Positions 7,749 to 16,149 of a stretch of 64,000 nt of DNA are shown here, one piece after another. Every line of letters starts with the position of its first letter. The stretch's first letter is position 1. The translations under genes were made by a program, and so were the position numbers. Origin of the DNA: Micromonospora sp. NBC_01796 (lineage in GTDB: Bacteria; Actinomycetota; Actinomycetes; Mycobacteriales; Micromonosporaceae). Where the stretch lies: assembly GCF_035917455.1 (NCBI RefSeq), contig NZ_CP109078.1, positions 6,370,001 to 6,434,000 of the forward strand. Direction: 5' to 3'. A model generated the notes under the pieces. The model saw only the letters and a list, made by a program, of their open reading frames with translations, ran no database searches and was not told the origin of the DNA.

Positions 7749-8821
7749 CCCGCGCGGTCTCGGACCAACCGGTGGCCGCCGACCCGGGGGCGGACGGCGC
7801 GACGGCGACGGCCGGATCCTGGGCCGGGCCGCCGAGGGATGACCCCGAACGCCGCGCGCGGGCCAGCCAGTCCTTCTGGGCCGTGGCGGTCGGCGCACCT
7901 GCCATCTTCTCGGTACTCCGCCTCGGCGTCGAAGCCGGAGGCGAGTTGCAGACCACCTTGCTGCTGGTCGCCAACGTCGGGCCGGTCAACCTGGTCGCGG
8001 CGTTCGTCACCACCGCCACCCGACTGGTGTCCACCGCCCTGGTGGCCGTGTTCGCGATCGGCGCGGTGCTGGCGGTCAGCGCCGATCGCGAACCGAACGG
8101 GCGGCTCGGCCGGCGCCGGCCGATCTTTGCCCGGTGGGCCGACGTCGCACCGGTCTGGTTCGTGATCGCCTGCTTCGGCCTGGCGCTGGTCACCTGGCAG
8201 GTGCTCTACCTGCCGCTGCTCCTGCCGGCGCTCGCCGCCACGTTCCAACTCGACCCGGTACGCCTGTTCGAGCACCTCGTCATCCGGGCACTGGTCATCG
8301 GAGCGGGCCTGCTGGCGTACTCCTGGTTGGTGTTCCCGACCACCTGGAACGCCCTCGAACAGGGCGAGTACGTCGTGGCCCTGCTCTTCACCGTGCCCCC
8401 GCTGGTGGCGCTGTTCGTCGCCGGCCCGATCCTGCCCTCGATCGCCCGGCTGCTCGCGTCCGTCGGCCAGGCGGCGGCGCTGGTCATGCTGGTCTGGGCG
8501 GCGGTGCCGGTGATCACGACGCCGGTGCTGCCGCTCACCGTCACGACCGTCGAGGACACCGGAGGCACAGACGAGGACATCCGTGGTCACGTGATCAGCG
8601 TGGACGACGTGAACGTGGTGATCCTCCAGGAGCGCGGCGGGGTCCGGTACGTCCCGGTCGACCGGGTCGCGTCGCAGGTGCTCTGCCCCACGGAGGAGGA
8701 GCTACCCCGCTACCGACTGCGGGTACGCGACTTCCACATCGAGGACTCGCTGCTGGTCGGCCTCGGGCGGTTCGTACGCCCCCAGGCTCCGATCGATGCG
8801 GCCTGCCGAATCATCCCCTGA
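7745..8821 (+). CDS. polytopic membrane protein coupled to the binding protein
   Basis: This 358-residue protein has a hydrophilic start, a first hydrophobic segment at about residues 40-55, further segments at about 78-118, 140-170, 178-205, 213-240 and 243-262, and a soluble C-terminal domain of about 85 residues (HVISVDDVNVVILQERGG, YVPVDRV). I cannot assign it to a named family. It is not an ABC permease, since it lacks the EAA motif. The ATGA overlap with the lipoprotein gene implies that the two act together, perhaps in sensing rather than import. Confidence 0.75.
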   Translation: MTRAVSDQPVAADPGADGATATAGSWAGPPRDDPERRARASQSFWAVAVGAPAIFSVLRLGVEAGGELQTTLLLVANVGPVNLVAAFVTTATRLVSTALVAVFAIGAVLAVSADREPNGRLGRRRPIFARWADVAPVWFVIACFGLALVTWQVLYLPLLLPALAATFQLDPVRLFEHLVIRALVIGAGLLAYSWLVFPTTWNALEQGEYVVALLFTVPPLVALFVAGPILPSIARLLASVGQAAALVMLVWAAVPVITTPVLPLTVTTVEDTGGTDEDIRGHVISVDDVNVVILQERGGVRYVPVDRVASQVLCPTEEELPRYRLRVRDFHIEDSLLVGLGRFVRPQAPIDAACRIIP

Positions 8822-8887
8822 ACTTGTCGGCTGGACGGGGTGGTTGGTGTGCTGTCAGGAATCGCTGGCCTGCGCAACCGCCCGTGA

Positions 8888-9172
8888 CTACTGCACCTCG
8901 CGGCGCACTAAAGCCACGCCGCAGGACAGCAGGATTCCCAGTGCGACCAGCCCGATCCGGAGCCAGGGAACGTCCCTGGTGGGCTTCACCCCGATCGACA
9001 CCGACACGCCCAGCGTACCGATGACGATCAGGCAGATGAGTACGCTCAGCACGCGATATACCACGCCATACTCTGACCACCAGGCCCAGGTGCCGAACAG
9101 GGCGGCGGTGAGCATGAGCAGATTCAGCAAGATCAGCGAGAATGCGAGCTGTCCCCGTGCCCAAGCAGTCAC
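8888..9172 (-). CDS. small membrane protein, 94 residues
   Basis: The protein has three hydrophobic segments (about residues 9-30, 37-60 and 70-90) separated by short charged turns, and ends in a charged tail. GTG 9172 is chosen because it overlaps the preceding stop as GTGA, which couples translation to the gene before it. It is the third gene of the unit headed by the WXG-type protein. No family is recognised; size and topology would also suit a holin-like protein, but nothing else supports that. Confidence 0.65.
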   Translation of the reverse strand: MTAWARGQLAFSLILLNLLMLTAALFGTWAWWSEYGVVYRVLSVLICLIVIGTLGVSVSIGVKPTRDVPWLRIGLVALGILLSCGVALVRREVQ

Positions 9173-9504
9173 GGCTTTGCATCCTCTGCGGCTTCGGAGG
9201 GGACGGTATCGGTGTGGCCCGGATGAGCCGTTGCATCCGTGTCGGCATCCTGGAGCTCGCGCGCCTGCAGCTCGATCTCGGCGCGCTCGGTTGCCGTCAG
9301 GTCGCCCTGCCGGGTCAACGACTCGGTGAACGCGTCTCCGAGGGCCTGCCCATGCCACGAGTGGGCGGCTGCGGCACGGAGACCGGCCTCGCCCGTGAGC
9401 ACGGTCCGTGCCAGCGACCCGAGTGGGTCATCCTTGCCTCGGTTCCGGGCGAGCGTAGACAGGACCGCGCGGGCCAGTGGTTGCTGGGTGATGTCCTCGG
9501 CCAT
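9169..9504 (-). CDS. small hydrophilic protein, 111 residues
   Basis: An acidic, soluble, mostly helical-looking protein without signal or membrane segment, starting MAEDITQQPLARAVLSTLA and ending in a Thr/Asp/Pro-rich tail. It lies 3 bases after the WXG-type gene and overlaps the next gene by 4 bases. I do not recognise the family; in this setting it may be a chaperone or cargo partner of the WXG-type protein, which is inference. Confidence 0.65.
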   Translation of the reverse strand: MAEDITQQPLARAVLSTLARNRGKDDPLGSLARTVLTGEAGLRAAAAHSWHGQALGDAFTESLTRQGDLTATERAEIELQARELQDADTDATAHPGHTDTVPSEAAEDAKP

Positions 9505-9507
9505 GGT

Positions 9508-10614
9508 TTATCCCTGGTATCCGGCGGGGTGCTGATACGGCTTCAGATCCGAGAGTTGGGTGACTCCGAGACCGGCGTCGATCATCGCAATTGCACCCGC
9601 GATGCTCTTGAAGATGGTCTCGGCGTTGCCGTAGACCTTTGAGATGTCCTTGTACAGGTCGTAGGCCTGCCAGGCGTAGTAGGCGGCGACGCTGTAGCCG
9701 GCGACGGCGCCAATGCCGGTCTCGATCGTCGCCGTGCCGACCACGGCCGCAAGGTTCACGATTATGAGCAGGTCGAGCAGTTTCGCAATCAGTCCGCTGA
9801 CCACGGCGAAGAGCTGCTTGGCCGCCTCGGCCGCCTGTATGTAGAGATCGGCGTACTGGTCGCAGGCCGAGTGCAGCGCCATCGTCGAGGCACCGAGAGC
9901 GAGCTGGAACTCCTGTTCGGCCTCTGCGGCGTTGCCGCGCCACACACCGGACACGTCCGCCGTCCCGCTGGTCAGGTTACGACCGGTGTCCTGCATCGCG
10001 TTGCCGACGATCCGCCAAGCGGCGGCGCAGTGCACGTACGATTTCCAGTCGCCGCTGAAGGTCTTGGCCCAGCCCTCGAACGGGTCGTGACCGAACAGCC
10101 AGACGCTGACCTGGCGTAGCCAGGACGCCGGACTGACCAGGTCCGTCAGGGGGTTGATCTGCCACATCTCGATGCTGGTCGCGTAGCTGGGCGAGACGAG
10201 GTGACGGGCGGGCGCGGCAACGTCGGAAAAGGGCGGGACCTCGGCAGCGGGCCAAAGATCGGGACGCCCCGTGGCCAGCGTGCCCCGTACCTCGGCGGGA
10301 TCACGTGCACCCGGATAGCTTTGGTCCAGTCTTGCGGAGGCCGAGGTATCCGATGCCGCGTAGTCCCGCTGCGCCTGATTGATCTGGGTGGCGGCAGCTC
10401 TGGTCAGAGTCTCGAGCCGCTCCAAACTCGCCGTGACGCGCCCGTACGCGACCTGGTGTGGGCCGGCGAAGAGGAAGAGTATTCCTTGCTGGTCGAATTC
10501 CAGGTCGCAGTGCTTTCTTGCATAGGTCAGCGTGTCATTCGCGTCGCCGGATGCTCGGTGGAGCAGGTTGTACAGGCCGTTGAGACCGGCTGGGTCCACA
10601 TAGAAGCCGCTCAT
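9508..10614 (-). CDS. WXG-type protein with hydrophobic C-terminal region
   Basis: The 368-residue protein begins SGFYVDPAGLNGLYN and has helical segments with a central W-R-G turn (SGVWRGNAAEAEQEF, about residues 215-230), like the helical hairpin of type VII secretion substrates. A hydrophobic region follows (about 275-325, LLDLLIIVNLAAVVGTAT then AVAGYSVAAYYAW). ATG 10614 has GGGGGA just upstream and is preferred over a frame extension to 10641. No ESX ATPase or membrane core is in the window, so export would depend on components elsewhere. It leads a three-gene unit. Confidence 0.7.
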   Translation of the reverse strand: MSGFYVDPAGLNGLYNLLHRASGDANDTLTYARKHCDLEFDQQGILFLFAGPHQVAYGRVTASLERLETLTRAAATQINQAQRDYAASDTSASARLDQSYPGARDPAEVRGTLATGRPDLWPAAEVPPFSDVAAPARHLVSPSYATSIEMWQINPLTDLVSPASWLRQVSVWLFGHDPFEGWAKTFSGDWKSYVHCAAAWRIVGNAMQDTGRNLTSGTADVSGVWRGNAAEAEQEFQLALGASTMALHSACDQYADLYIQAAEAAKQLFAVVSGLIAKLLDLLIIVNLAAVVGTATIETGIGAVAGYSVAAYYAWQAYDLYKDISKVYGNAETIFKSIAGAIAMIDAGLGVTQLSDLKPYQHPAGYQG

Positions 10615-10844
10615 GTTCCCCCGTCGAACGTCGGTCGGCACCTCGCGGCACAGTAATAGCCGGCGATCAGGAGAGTCAACGCCCCGTCGCCTTCGGTAAC
10701 CGATCCGACAGGACGAGCGAGCCGTCGCCGACCGGCCATCCGGCGCGGGCGATTGTCCCGGCCGATCGGGACTGCTGTCACTGATGAACCGGGACGTTTC
10801 TCGGGTGTCCTTCTACTCGGCACAGATCGAGGGAAGGGGTCCAG

Positions 10845-10925
10845 TTGCGGTACAGACCAGGGGCCGTACGCGCCATCGCGTCCGTCCTCATGACGACGAC
10901 CGGGCGCGGGGGGTGGACGCGGTGA
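10845..10925 (+). CDS. possible 26-residue leader peptide
   Basis: A TTG at 10845 has the best ribosome site of the region (GAGGGAAGGGG at 10829-10839, 5 bases upstream). It opens a 26-codon frame, reading RYRPGAVRAIASVLMTTTG and ending TGA at 10923-10925, where the stop overlaps a GTG of the next gene as GTGA. This could couple or tune translation of the long operon behind it. There is no homology evidence, and the motif may only be chance. Confidence 0.3.
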   Translation: MRYRPGAVRAIASVLMTTTGRGGWTR

Positions 10926-12934
10926 GGGACGGCTTCCTGCTGTTTCCGTTCTCCCCGGCCGATCAGGGGCGGATCGATCCCACCTCGATCAGCGTCACGG
11001 ACATCGGCTACGCGCCGGCGCCGGTGGCCGGGCAGCCCTACCCGCAGGCTATGCGATTGGCGTTCCGGCTGACCGCCGGCAGTCCCGTACCGCAGGTCCG
11101 GCCGTTGTTTCCCGGGCAGTTGCGGTTCGTGGCCGACCCGGCGGCCCCGGGGGTCATCCCGGCGCCCGACGACGTCGAGTTCACCGAAACCGCGTACGCC
11201 GGGTGGCGCACCATCGGCATGCTCCGGCTGACCGTCGATCCGGAGGCCGCCCGGGCGCTGGGTGAACTCGACCCGGATCTGGCGGTGCTGCCGAACGTCG
11301 TCTGGTACGGACCCGTACGCATATCCCAGGAGTTCCTGTTCAGCACGCTACGGACGGGGCTGCGCGCGGAGCGGTTGGGTGGCACTCCGTCCATCCCGCC
11401 CAGCGATCCGCGCTGGGCCAAGCATGCGGTGGCGGCGTTCCTCGACGGACGGTACGAGCCGACCATCAGGGCCGGGGCCACGGCGGCCACCGACGACCGG
11501 ATCGCGCACCCGATGCCGACTGTGCACCCAACCGGTGCGCAGCATGACGTCACGCTGCTGGTCACCGCGGCGACCCGGCAATCGCCGAAGGACGGGCCCC
11601 GGGAGCGGTTCAACGTACTCAGTGCGGGGGTGGACGAGGACGATCCGGCGCACAGCGCCAACGGTGCCGTACCCGCCCGGCACGTGTACCGGGTGCTGCG
11701 CCAGCATCTGACGGACGCCGCCACCGGTACGGCCGTACCCGATGCGGTGCTGGCCACCGGCGGATCCGCGCCGGTCTACCACGCACTGCGCTGCACCCGT
11801 ACCTGGCAGCCGGTGGCCGAGTGTTCGGTCCACTTTCCGGCGCAGCGGATCTCCGTCGCCGATCCGGCGGGCAATCCCCTGGCCGTCCAACGCCTCCCGG
11901 CTCACGGTGTCTTCTTCTGGTCGTACCCCGCCGACGCACCCGTACGGGATCTGCGGGTTTCCGTCGCCGGGGGGATGCGGTGGATCGACGGGGGGACAGC
12001 CGACGTGTGGCGGCAGCCGGCCGCAACGGTGGCGCTCGCGTATGACCTTGCGGCCACGCCGTCGCCGCACCTGCAACTGCGCCTACCGATGGGCGAGGCG
12101 ATGCTGACCGAGCCCCGGGACGCTCCGGGCGGCGGCAGGTGCACCTACATGTCGATGCGGCGGTCGGTACGGGCGCTCACCGACAACCGGGTCTGCGGCG
12201 GCCGGCTGAACTTCGGACGGGGCGTCACCGGGCCGGGAACCCGCCAGCTCATGGACGACGCCTGGGCAGGCACCCCGGCACACGCGGGGATCCTGCGCAA
12301 CAACCAGCCGCTGCCGAACCTCTCACCGGACGTCGGCGCGCCGCGACTGGTCCCGGTGCTGCGGGCGTTCTTCCCGGACGAGGTTCCGGCCCAGAACATC
12401 GGCGGCAGCACGCACCGCGCGACCGCCTACGACGGCGGTGAGATGGCGTACCGGCTCTGGCAGACGATCATCGGCTCGTTCCACGCGGAGGGGACGAAGC
12501 GTAACTTCCCGCCGACCGTCATCGGGCGCGGTGGGCCGGGGGTGCTCGTCGCGACCGGGCTCGCCGCCGGATTCCAGCTCGATCCGGTACGCCGGCCGGG
12601 CGAGACCGACAGCGTCTACTTCGACCGGGTGGTGGGCCTCGCCACCGCCGGGATCCGTCCCGGCGCCCTGCTCCAGTTCTGGAACCTCGACACCGACTTC
12701 GAGGGCATCAAGGCCACCCAGACCAGCGCGAACGCGCACCCGATGGACTCGTACGGGCACTCGCTGGTGTTCGTCGGGTACGACCGGGACGGCACGGGCG
12801 CGGTCACCGGCCTGATCACCATCGACCAGTTCGGCGAGGGAATCCGGACGATCGGGGGCGCCGCGGGCTCGCGGCTCATCGAGTGGGGCGGGGCCGACCA
12901 GCAGATCTGGGTCGCCGCCAACTGGGCGGAGTGA
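10922..12934 (+). CDS. large protein with possible papain-like C-terminal domain
   Basis: First long gene of the large operon; 670 residues from GTG 10922. The frame is open back to ATG 10784, but those codons show weak third-position bias and no ribosome site; GTG 10913 is another choice. The first 400 residues look beta-rich and unknown. The end has a Cys in GGRCTYMSMRRSV (Cys407), then GALLQFWNLD, YGHSLVFVGYDRDG (His613) and LITIDQFGEG. This Cys-His order is like papain-fold NlpC/CHAP-type enzymes, but the match is by eye. There is no signal peptide. The next gene starts 65 bases on. Confidence 0.72.
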   Translation: MRDGFLLFPFSPADQGRIDPTSISVTDIGYAPAPVAGQPYPQAMRLAFRLTAGSPVPQVRPLFPGQLRFVADPAAPGVIPAPDDVEFTETAYAGWRTIGMLRLTVDPEAARALGELDPDLAVLPNVVWYGPVRISQEFLFSTLRTGLRAERLGGTPSIPPSDPRWAKHAVAAFLDGRYEPTIRAGATAATDDRIAHPMPTVHPTGAQHDVTLLVTAATRQSPKDGPRERFNVLSAGVDEDDPAHSANGAVPARHVYRVLRQHLTDAATGTAVPDAVLATGGSAPVYHALRCTRTWQPVAECSVHFPAQRISVADPAGNPLAVQRLPAHGVFFWSYPADAPVRDLRVSVAGGMRWIDGGTADVWRQPAATVALAYDLAATPSPHLQLRLPMGEAMLTEPRDAPGGGRCTYMSMRRSVRALTDNRVCGGRLNFGRGVTGPGTRQLMDDAWAGTPAHAGILRNNQPLPNLSPDVGAPRLVPVLRAFFPDEVPAQNIGGSTHRATAYDGGEMAYRLWQTIIGSFHAEGTKRNFPPTVIGRGGPGVLVATGLAAGFQLDPVRRPGETDSVYFDRVVGLATAGIRPGALLQFWNLDTDFEGIKATQTSANAHPMDSYGHSLVFVGYDRDGTGAVTGLITIDQFGEGIRTIGGAAGSRLIEWGGADQQIWVAANWAE

Positions 12935-12942
12935 GCGGATGT

Positions 12943-12970
12943 ACCAGCCACCAGCCACCAGCCACCAGCC
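12943..12970 (+). repeat. four tandem copies of a 7-bp unit
   Basis: ACCAGCC is repeated four times without change in the 65-base gap between the first and second long genes, before the ribosome site of GTG 13000. Repeats of this length can change copy number by slippage and alter spacing. Confidence 0.85.
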
Positions 12971-12999
12971 GGCCACGCCCGGCGAGAGCGGAGACTGTC

Positions 13000-15900
13000 G
13001 TGACCATTGACGTCAACGGGCGGGCCCTGCACCCGCTCGGCGAGGCGATCGCCGCCGCGGACTTCCCCCTGGTCGACCTGCTGCCGGCCGGGGCGTTCGA
13101 CGGGATCTACTACCTGAGCGCGGAAGCCACCGTCGAGGACAAGAGCCTGGTTGTCTCGTTCGAACTGGCCTTCGAGGGCGAACTGGCGCTGACCCCGCCG
13201 GACAGCGACGTCATCGCGCTGGTCCTCGGCTCCGCCGGGGCCGGGTGGACGGGGGTACGGGCCACCGTCGCGCTCGGCGCGGAGCCGTCCATCCTGCTCG
13301 AAGGGGTCGCCCTGTCGCTGCGGCTGCGTGGTGACGTACTGCGGGATGTGGCGACCGGCGGCCCGGCCAGCATCAGTGTCACCGCCGACCTGCGGGTCTC
13401 CCCGGACGGGCTCAGCCTGGAGGGCTTCGATGGGGCGTCGCTCGCCCCGGCGTACGTCGCCGACACCGAGGTGGTCGTCCAGGCCGATCGGGTGCGGCCG
13501 GTCTTCGGCAACATCAACCCGCCCGGTTGGTTGGAGGGCCGCGACGACTTCCGTGGACTGGCCATCGACCGGCTGTCCGTCACGCTGCCCGCCGAGTATC
13601 TCGACGCCGACCCCGGCGCCGATCTGCGGCTGGAGCTGGAGCACGCCGCGATCGACGCGGACGGCTTCACCGGCAGGTTCGCCGTGGCCGCCGATCCGCA
13701 GCATCCGATCACCGGGCGGCTGTTCGGCCTCCCGTTCCGGTTCCGCGCGTTCGCCCTGGAGATCGACCGCAACGCCGTACGCGTCGCCCGGCTCGCCGTC
13801 GACCTGCGGTTGGCGGCGCTGGAACAGTCCGATCAGGAGAAGTGGGTCAGCGTCGAGGTCGGATTCGCCGCCGGCCGCAAGCTCAGCGCCGCCCTCTCGG
13901 CCGCACAACCACCTGGTACGTCCACCGACCCGGCCGCGCTGGTCTCCGTCGAGGCGGCCGGGGTGGCCCGGATCGGCCTGCGGGCGATGCGGTTGGAGGC
14001 GACCGACGGGGTGGTGGTCCTGCTCTTCTCCGGTGCGGTGACCGTCCTGGTCGGCGCGGGGGCGATCGGCTGGCCCCGGCTGGAGTTCGACGAGTTCGGC
14101 ATCGGCTCCGACGGGCGGCTGATCCTGCCGGCGGACGGGATCCGGTTGCGGGGCGTACTCGCCGCCGCGTTGGGGCCGGTCAAGTTGCTGGCCGAGGGGA
14201 TCGGCATCGGCAGTAACGCCGCCGGCACCGCGCTCGCGCTCAAGCCGCCGACCAGCGTCGGGATGTCGCTCGCGGCGGGACCGGTTGCCGGCGGCGGTTA
14301 CCTCTTCGTCGACGAGGCCGCCGGCCAGTACGCCGGTGCCCTGAGCCTGCAGTTCGAAGCGGTCGCGGTGACCGCGGTGGGGGTCCTGGCGACCAGGAAT
14401 CCCGACGGTTCACCGGTCCGGATGCCGGACGGCAGCGACGGCTTCTCCCTGCTGGTTCTCGTGTCGGCCGAGTTCACCCCGATCCAGCTCGGCTTCGGCT
14501 TCACCCTCAACGGTGTCGGCGGGCTGTTCGGCGTACACCGGACGGTCAACGTCGAGGCGCTGCGTGCCGGTGCGCGTACCGGGTCGCTGAACGCGCTGAT
14601 GTTCCCGAACGACCCGGTGGGTCGGGCCGCCGAGGTGGTGGCGACCGCAGGTTCGGTCTTCCCGGTCGCGGTCGGCCGTTACGTCCTCGGCCCGATGGCC
14701 CGCCTCGGGTGGGGTACGCCCACCCTGCTCACCTTCGACCTCGGGCTGGTGCTCGAACTGCCGGCGCCGATGCGCCTGGTGGTGCTGGGACGGCTGCGGA
14801 TGGCCCTGCCGGACGACAAGCATCCTCTCGTCAAGATCAATATGGATGTGCTCGGTGTCATCGACTTCGACGCCGGGGAGGCGTCGATCGACGCCTCGCT
14901 CTACGACTCCCAGGTGGTCGGCTTCCCGATCAGCGGGGACATGGCGATGCGGATGTCGTGGGGCGACCGGCCGTCGTTCGCCCTGTCAGCGGGCGGCTTC
15001 AACCCGAGGTTCCAACCGCCGCCTAACTTCCCGGCGTTGCGCCGCCTCGCCATCGCGCTGTCCGAACGGAACAACCCGAGGCTGCGGCTGGAGGCGTACC
15101 TCGCGTTGACCTCCAACACCGTCCAGTTCGGCGCCCGGCTGGAGGTGTACGCCGAAGCCGCCGGCTTCAACGTCGCCGGGATGCTCTCCTTCGACGCCCT
15201 GCTGCAACTGGCGCCGCTCGGTTTCATCGCCGACATCGCCGCCGCCGTCGCACTGCGCCGGGGCAGCCGGGAGCTGATGGCGGTCTCGCTCCAGGTCACG
15301 CTCAGCGGGCCACGTCCGTGGCGAGCCCGGGGCAAGGCCAGGTTCAAGGTCCTGTTCGTCAGCGCGTCGGTCGCCTTCGACGTGTCGATCGGGTCGCGTA
15401 CGCCACCGCCGTTGCCCACCCCGTTCGACGTCGGAGGCGAGCTGGCCCAGGCCCTCGGCGACCCCCGCAACTGGACCGCCCAGCTCCCGCCACGGGACGA
15501 GGCGCTGGTCACGCTGCGCCGGATCGACGTCGCCGACCGGCAACTGCTGGCCCACCCGCTCGGCGCCATCGCGGTCACCCAGCAGGTCGCACCGCTCGGC
15601 CTGGACATCAACCGGTACGGCACCTCACCCGTCACCCGCGCGGGAGCCTTCACCATCGAGTCGGTCCGGTTCGGTGACGCCGGTGGCAGTGCCGGCAAGG
15701 CGACGTACGAGCACTTCGCGCGGGCGCAGTTCCAGGACCTGACCGACGACGAGAAACTATCGACGCCGTCGTTCGAGCTGATGGAGGCGGGTCGCAGCTT
15801 CGGCGCACCCGAGGTGAAATTCGACGACGCCCCGCCACCGCCGCTGCCGCTGGGCTACCTGGAGCCGATCATCGTAGACCGGCCGGAATCCGTGGAGCGG

Positions 15901-16149
15901 GCGAAATCCGCCGCCCGGCCCGGAGTCGGCGACCGGGCCGAATTCGTCGGCCGGATCCGGCGGGTCGGGTCTGCGGTGGTCCGGCCGGTGGACGGGCCGA
16001 CGCTGCTGCGGCTGTCGCGTACCAGCCCGGCCGCGCTGGCGCCGACCCGGACCACCGGGCGGGCCGCGTACCGCACCGGAGCGGGGCCGCTGGTGCGTTT
16101 CATCGAGCCGGTCACCGGTTCACCCACATCCGAGGAGGCACGCCGGTGA
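13000..16149 (+). CDS. beta-rich giant protein with DUF6603-like block
   Basis: The product is 1049 residues without signal peptide or membrane segments. GTG 13000 is chosen for GAGAGCGGAG upstream and for the clean TIDVNGRALHPLGEA start. The sequence alternates short hydrophobic strands throughout (for example VSFELAFEGELALTP, VTADLRVSPDGLSLEG). At about residues 505-800 is a block I recall as typical of DUF6603 (GVGGLFGVHRTVNVEALRAG, GRYVLGPMARLGWGTPTL, ASLYDSQVVGF, GGFNPRFQPP). That assignment is from memory. Its stop overlaps the next start as GTGA, so it is made together with the 1774-residue protein. Confidence 0.85.
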   Translation: MTIDVNGRALHPLGEAIAAADFPLVDLLPAGAFDGIYYLSAEATVEDKSLVVSFELAFEGELALTPPDSDVIALVLGSAGAGWTGVRATVALGAEPSILLEGVALSLRLRGDVLRDVATGGPASISVTADLRVSPDGLSLEGFDGASLAPAYVADTEVVVQADRVRPVFGNINPPGWLEGRDDFRGLAIDRLSVTLPAEYLDADPGADLRLELEHAAIDADGFTGRFAVAADPQHPITGRLFGLPFRFRAFALEIDRNAVRVARLAVDLRLAALEQSDQEKWVSVEVGFAAGRKLSAALSAAQPPGTSTDPAALVSVEAAGVARIGLRAMRLEATDGVVVLLFSGAVTVLVGAGAIGWPRLEFDEFGIGSDGRLILPADGIRLRGVLAAALGPVKLLAEGIGIGSNAAGTALALKPPTSVGMSLAAGPVAGGGYLFVDEAAGQYAGALSLQFEAVAVTAVGVLATRNPDGSPVRMPDGSDGFSLLVLVSAEFTPIQLGFGFTLNGVGGLFGVHRTVNVEALRAGARTGSLNALMFPNDPVGRAAEVVATAGSVFPVAVGRYVLGPMARLGWGTPTLLTFDLGLVLELPAPMRLVVLGRLRMALPDDKHPLVKINMDVLGVIDFDAGEASIDASLYDSQVVGFPISGDMAMRMSWGDRPSFALSAGGFNPRFQPPPNFPALRRLAIALSERNNPRLRLEAYLALTSNTVQFGARLEVYAEAAGFNVAGMLSFDALLQLAPLGFIADIAAAVALRRGSRELMAVSLQVTLSGPRPWRARGKARFKVLFVSASVAFDVSIGSRTPPPLPTPFDVGGELAQALGDPRNWTAQLPPRDEALVTLRRIDVADRQLLAHPLGAIAVTQQVAPLGLDINRYGTSPVTRAGAFTIESVRFGDAGGSAGKATYEHFARAQFQDLTDDEKLSTPSFELMEAGRSFGAPEVKFDDAPPPPLPLGYLEPIIVDRPESVERAKSAARPGVGDRAEFVGRIRRVGSAVVRPVDGPTLLRLSRTSPAALAPTRTTGRAAYRTGAGPLVRFIEPVTGSPTSEEARR

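Noticed and set aside
8888-9172. Holin partner for the endolysin-like protein
   Set aside because: The size and three hydrophobic segments fit, but the gene is in another transcription unit on the opposite strand and is coupled to the WXG-type set.
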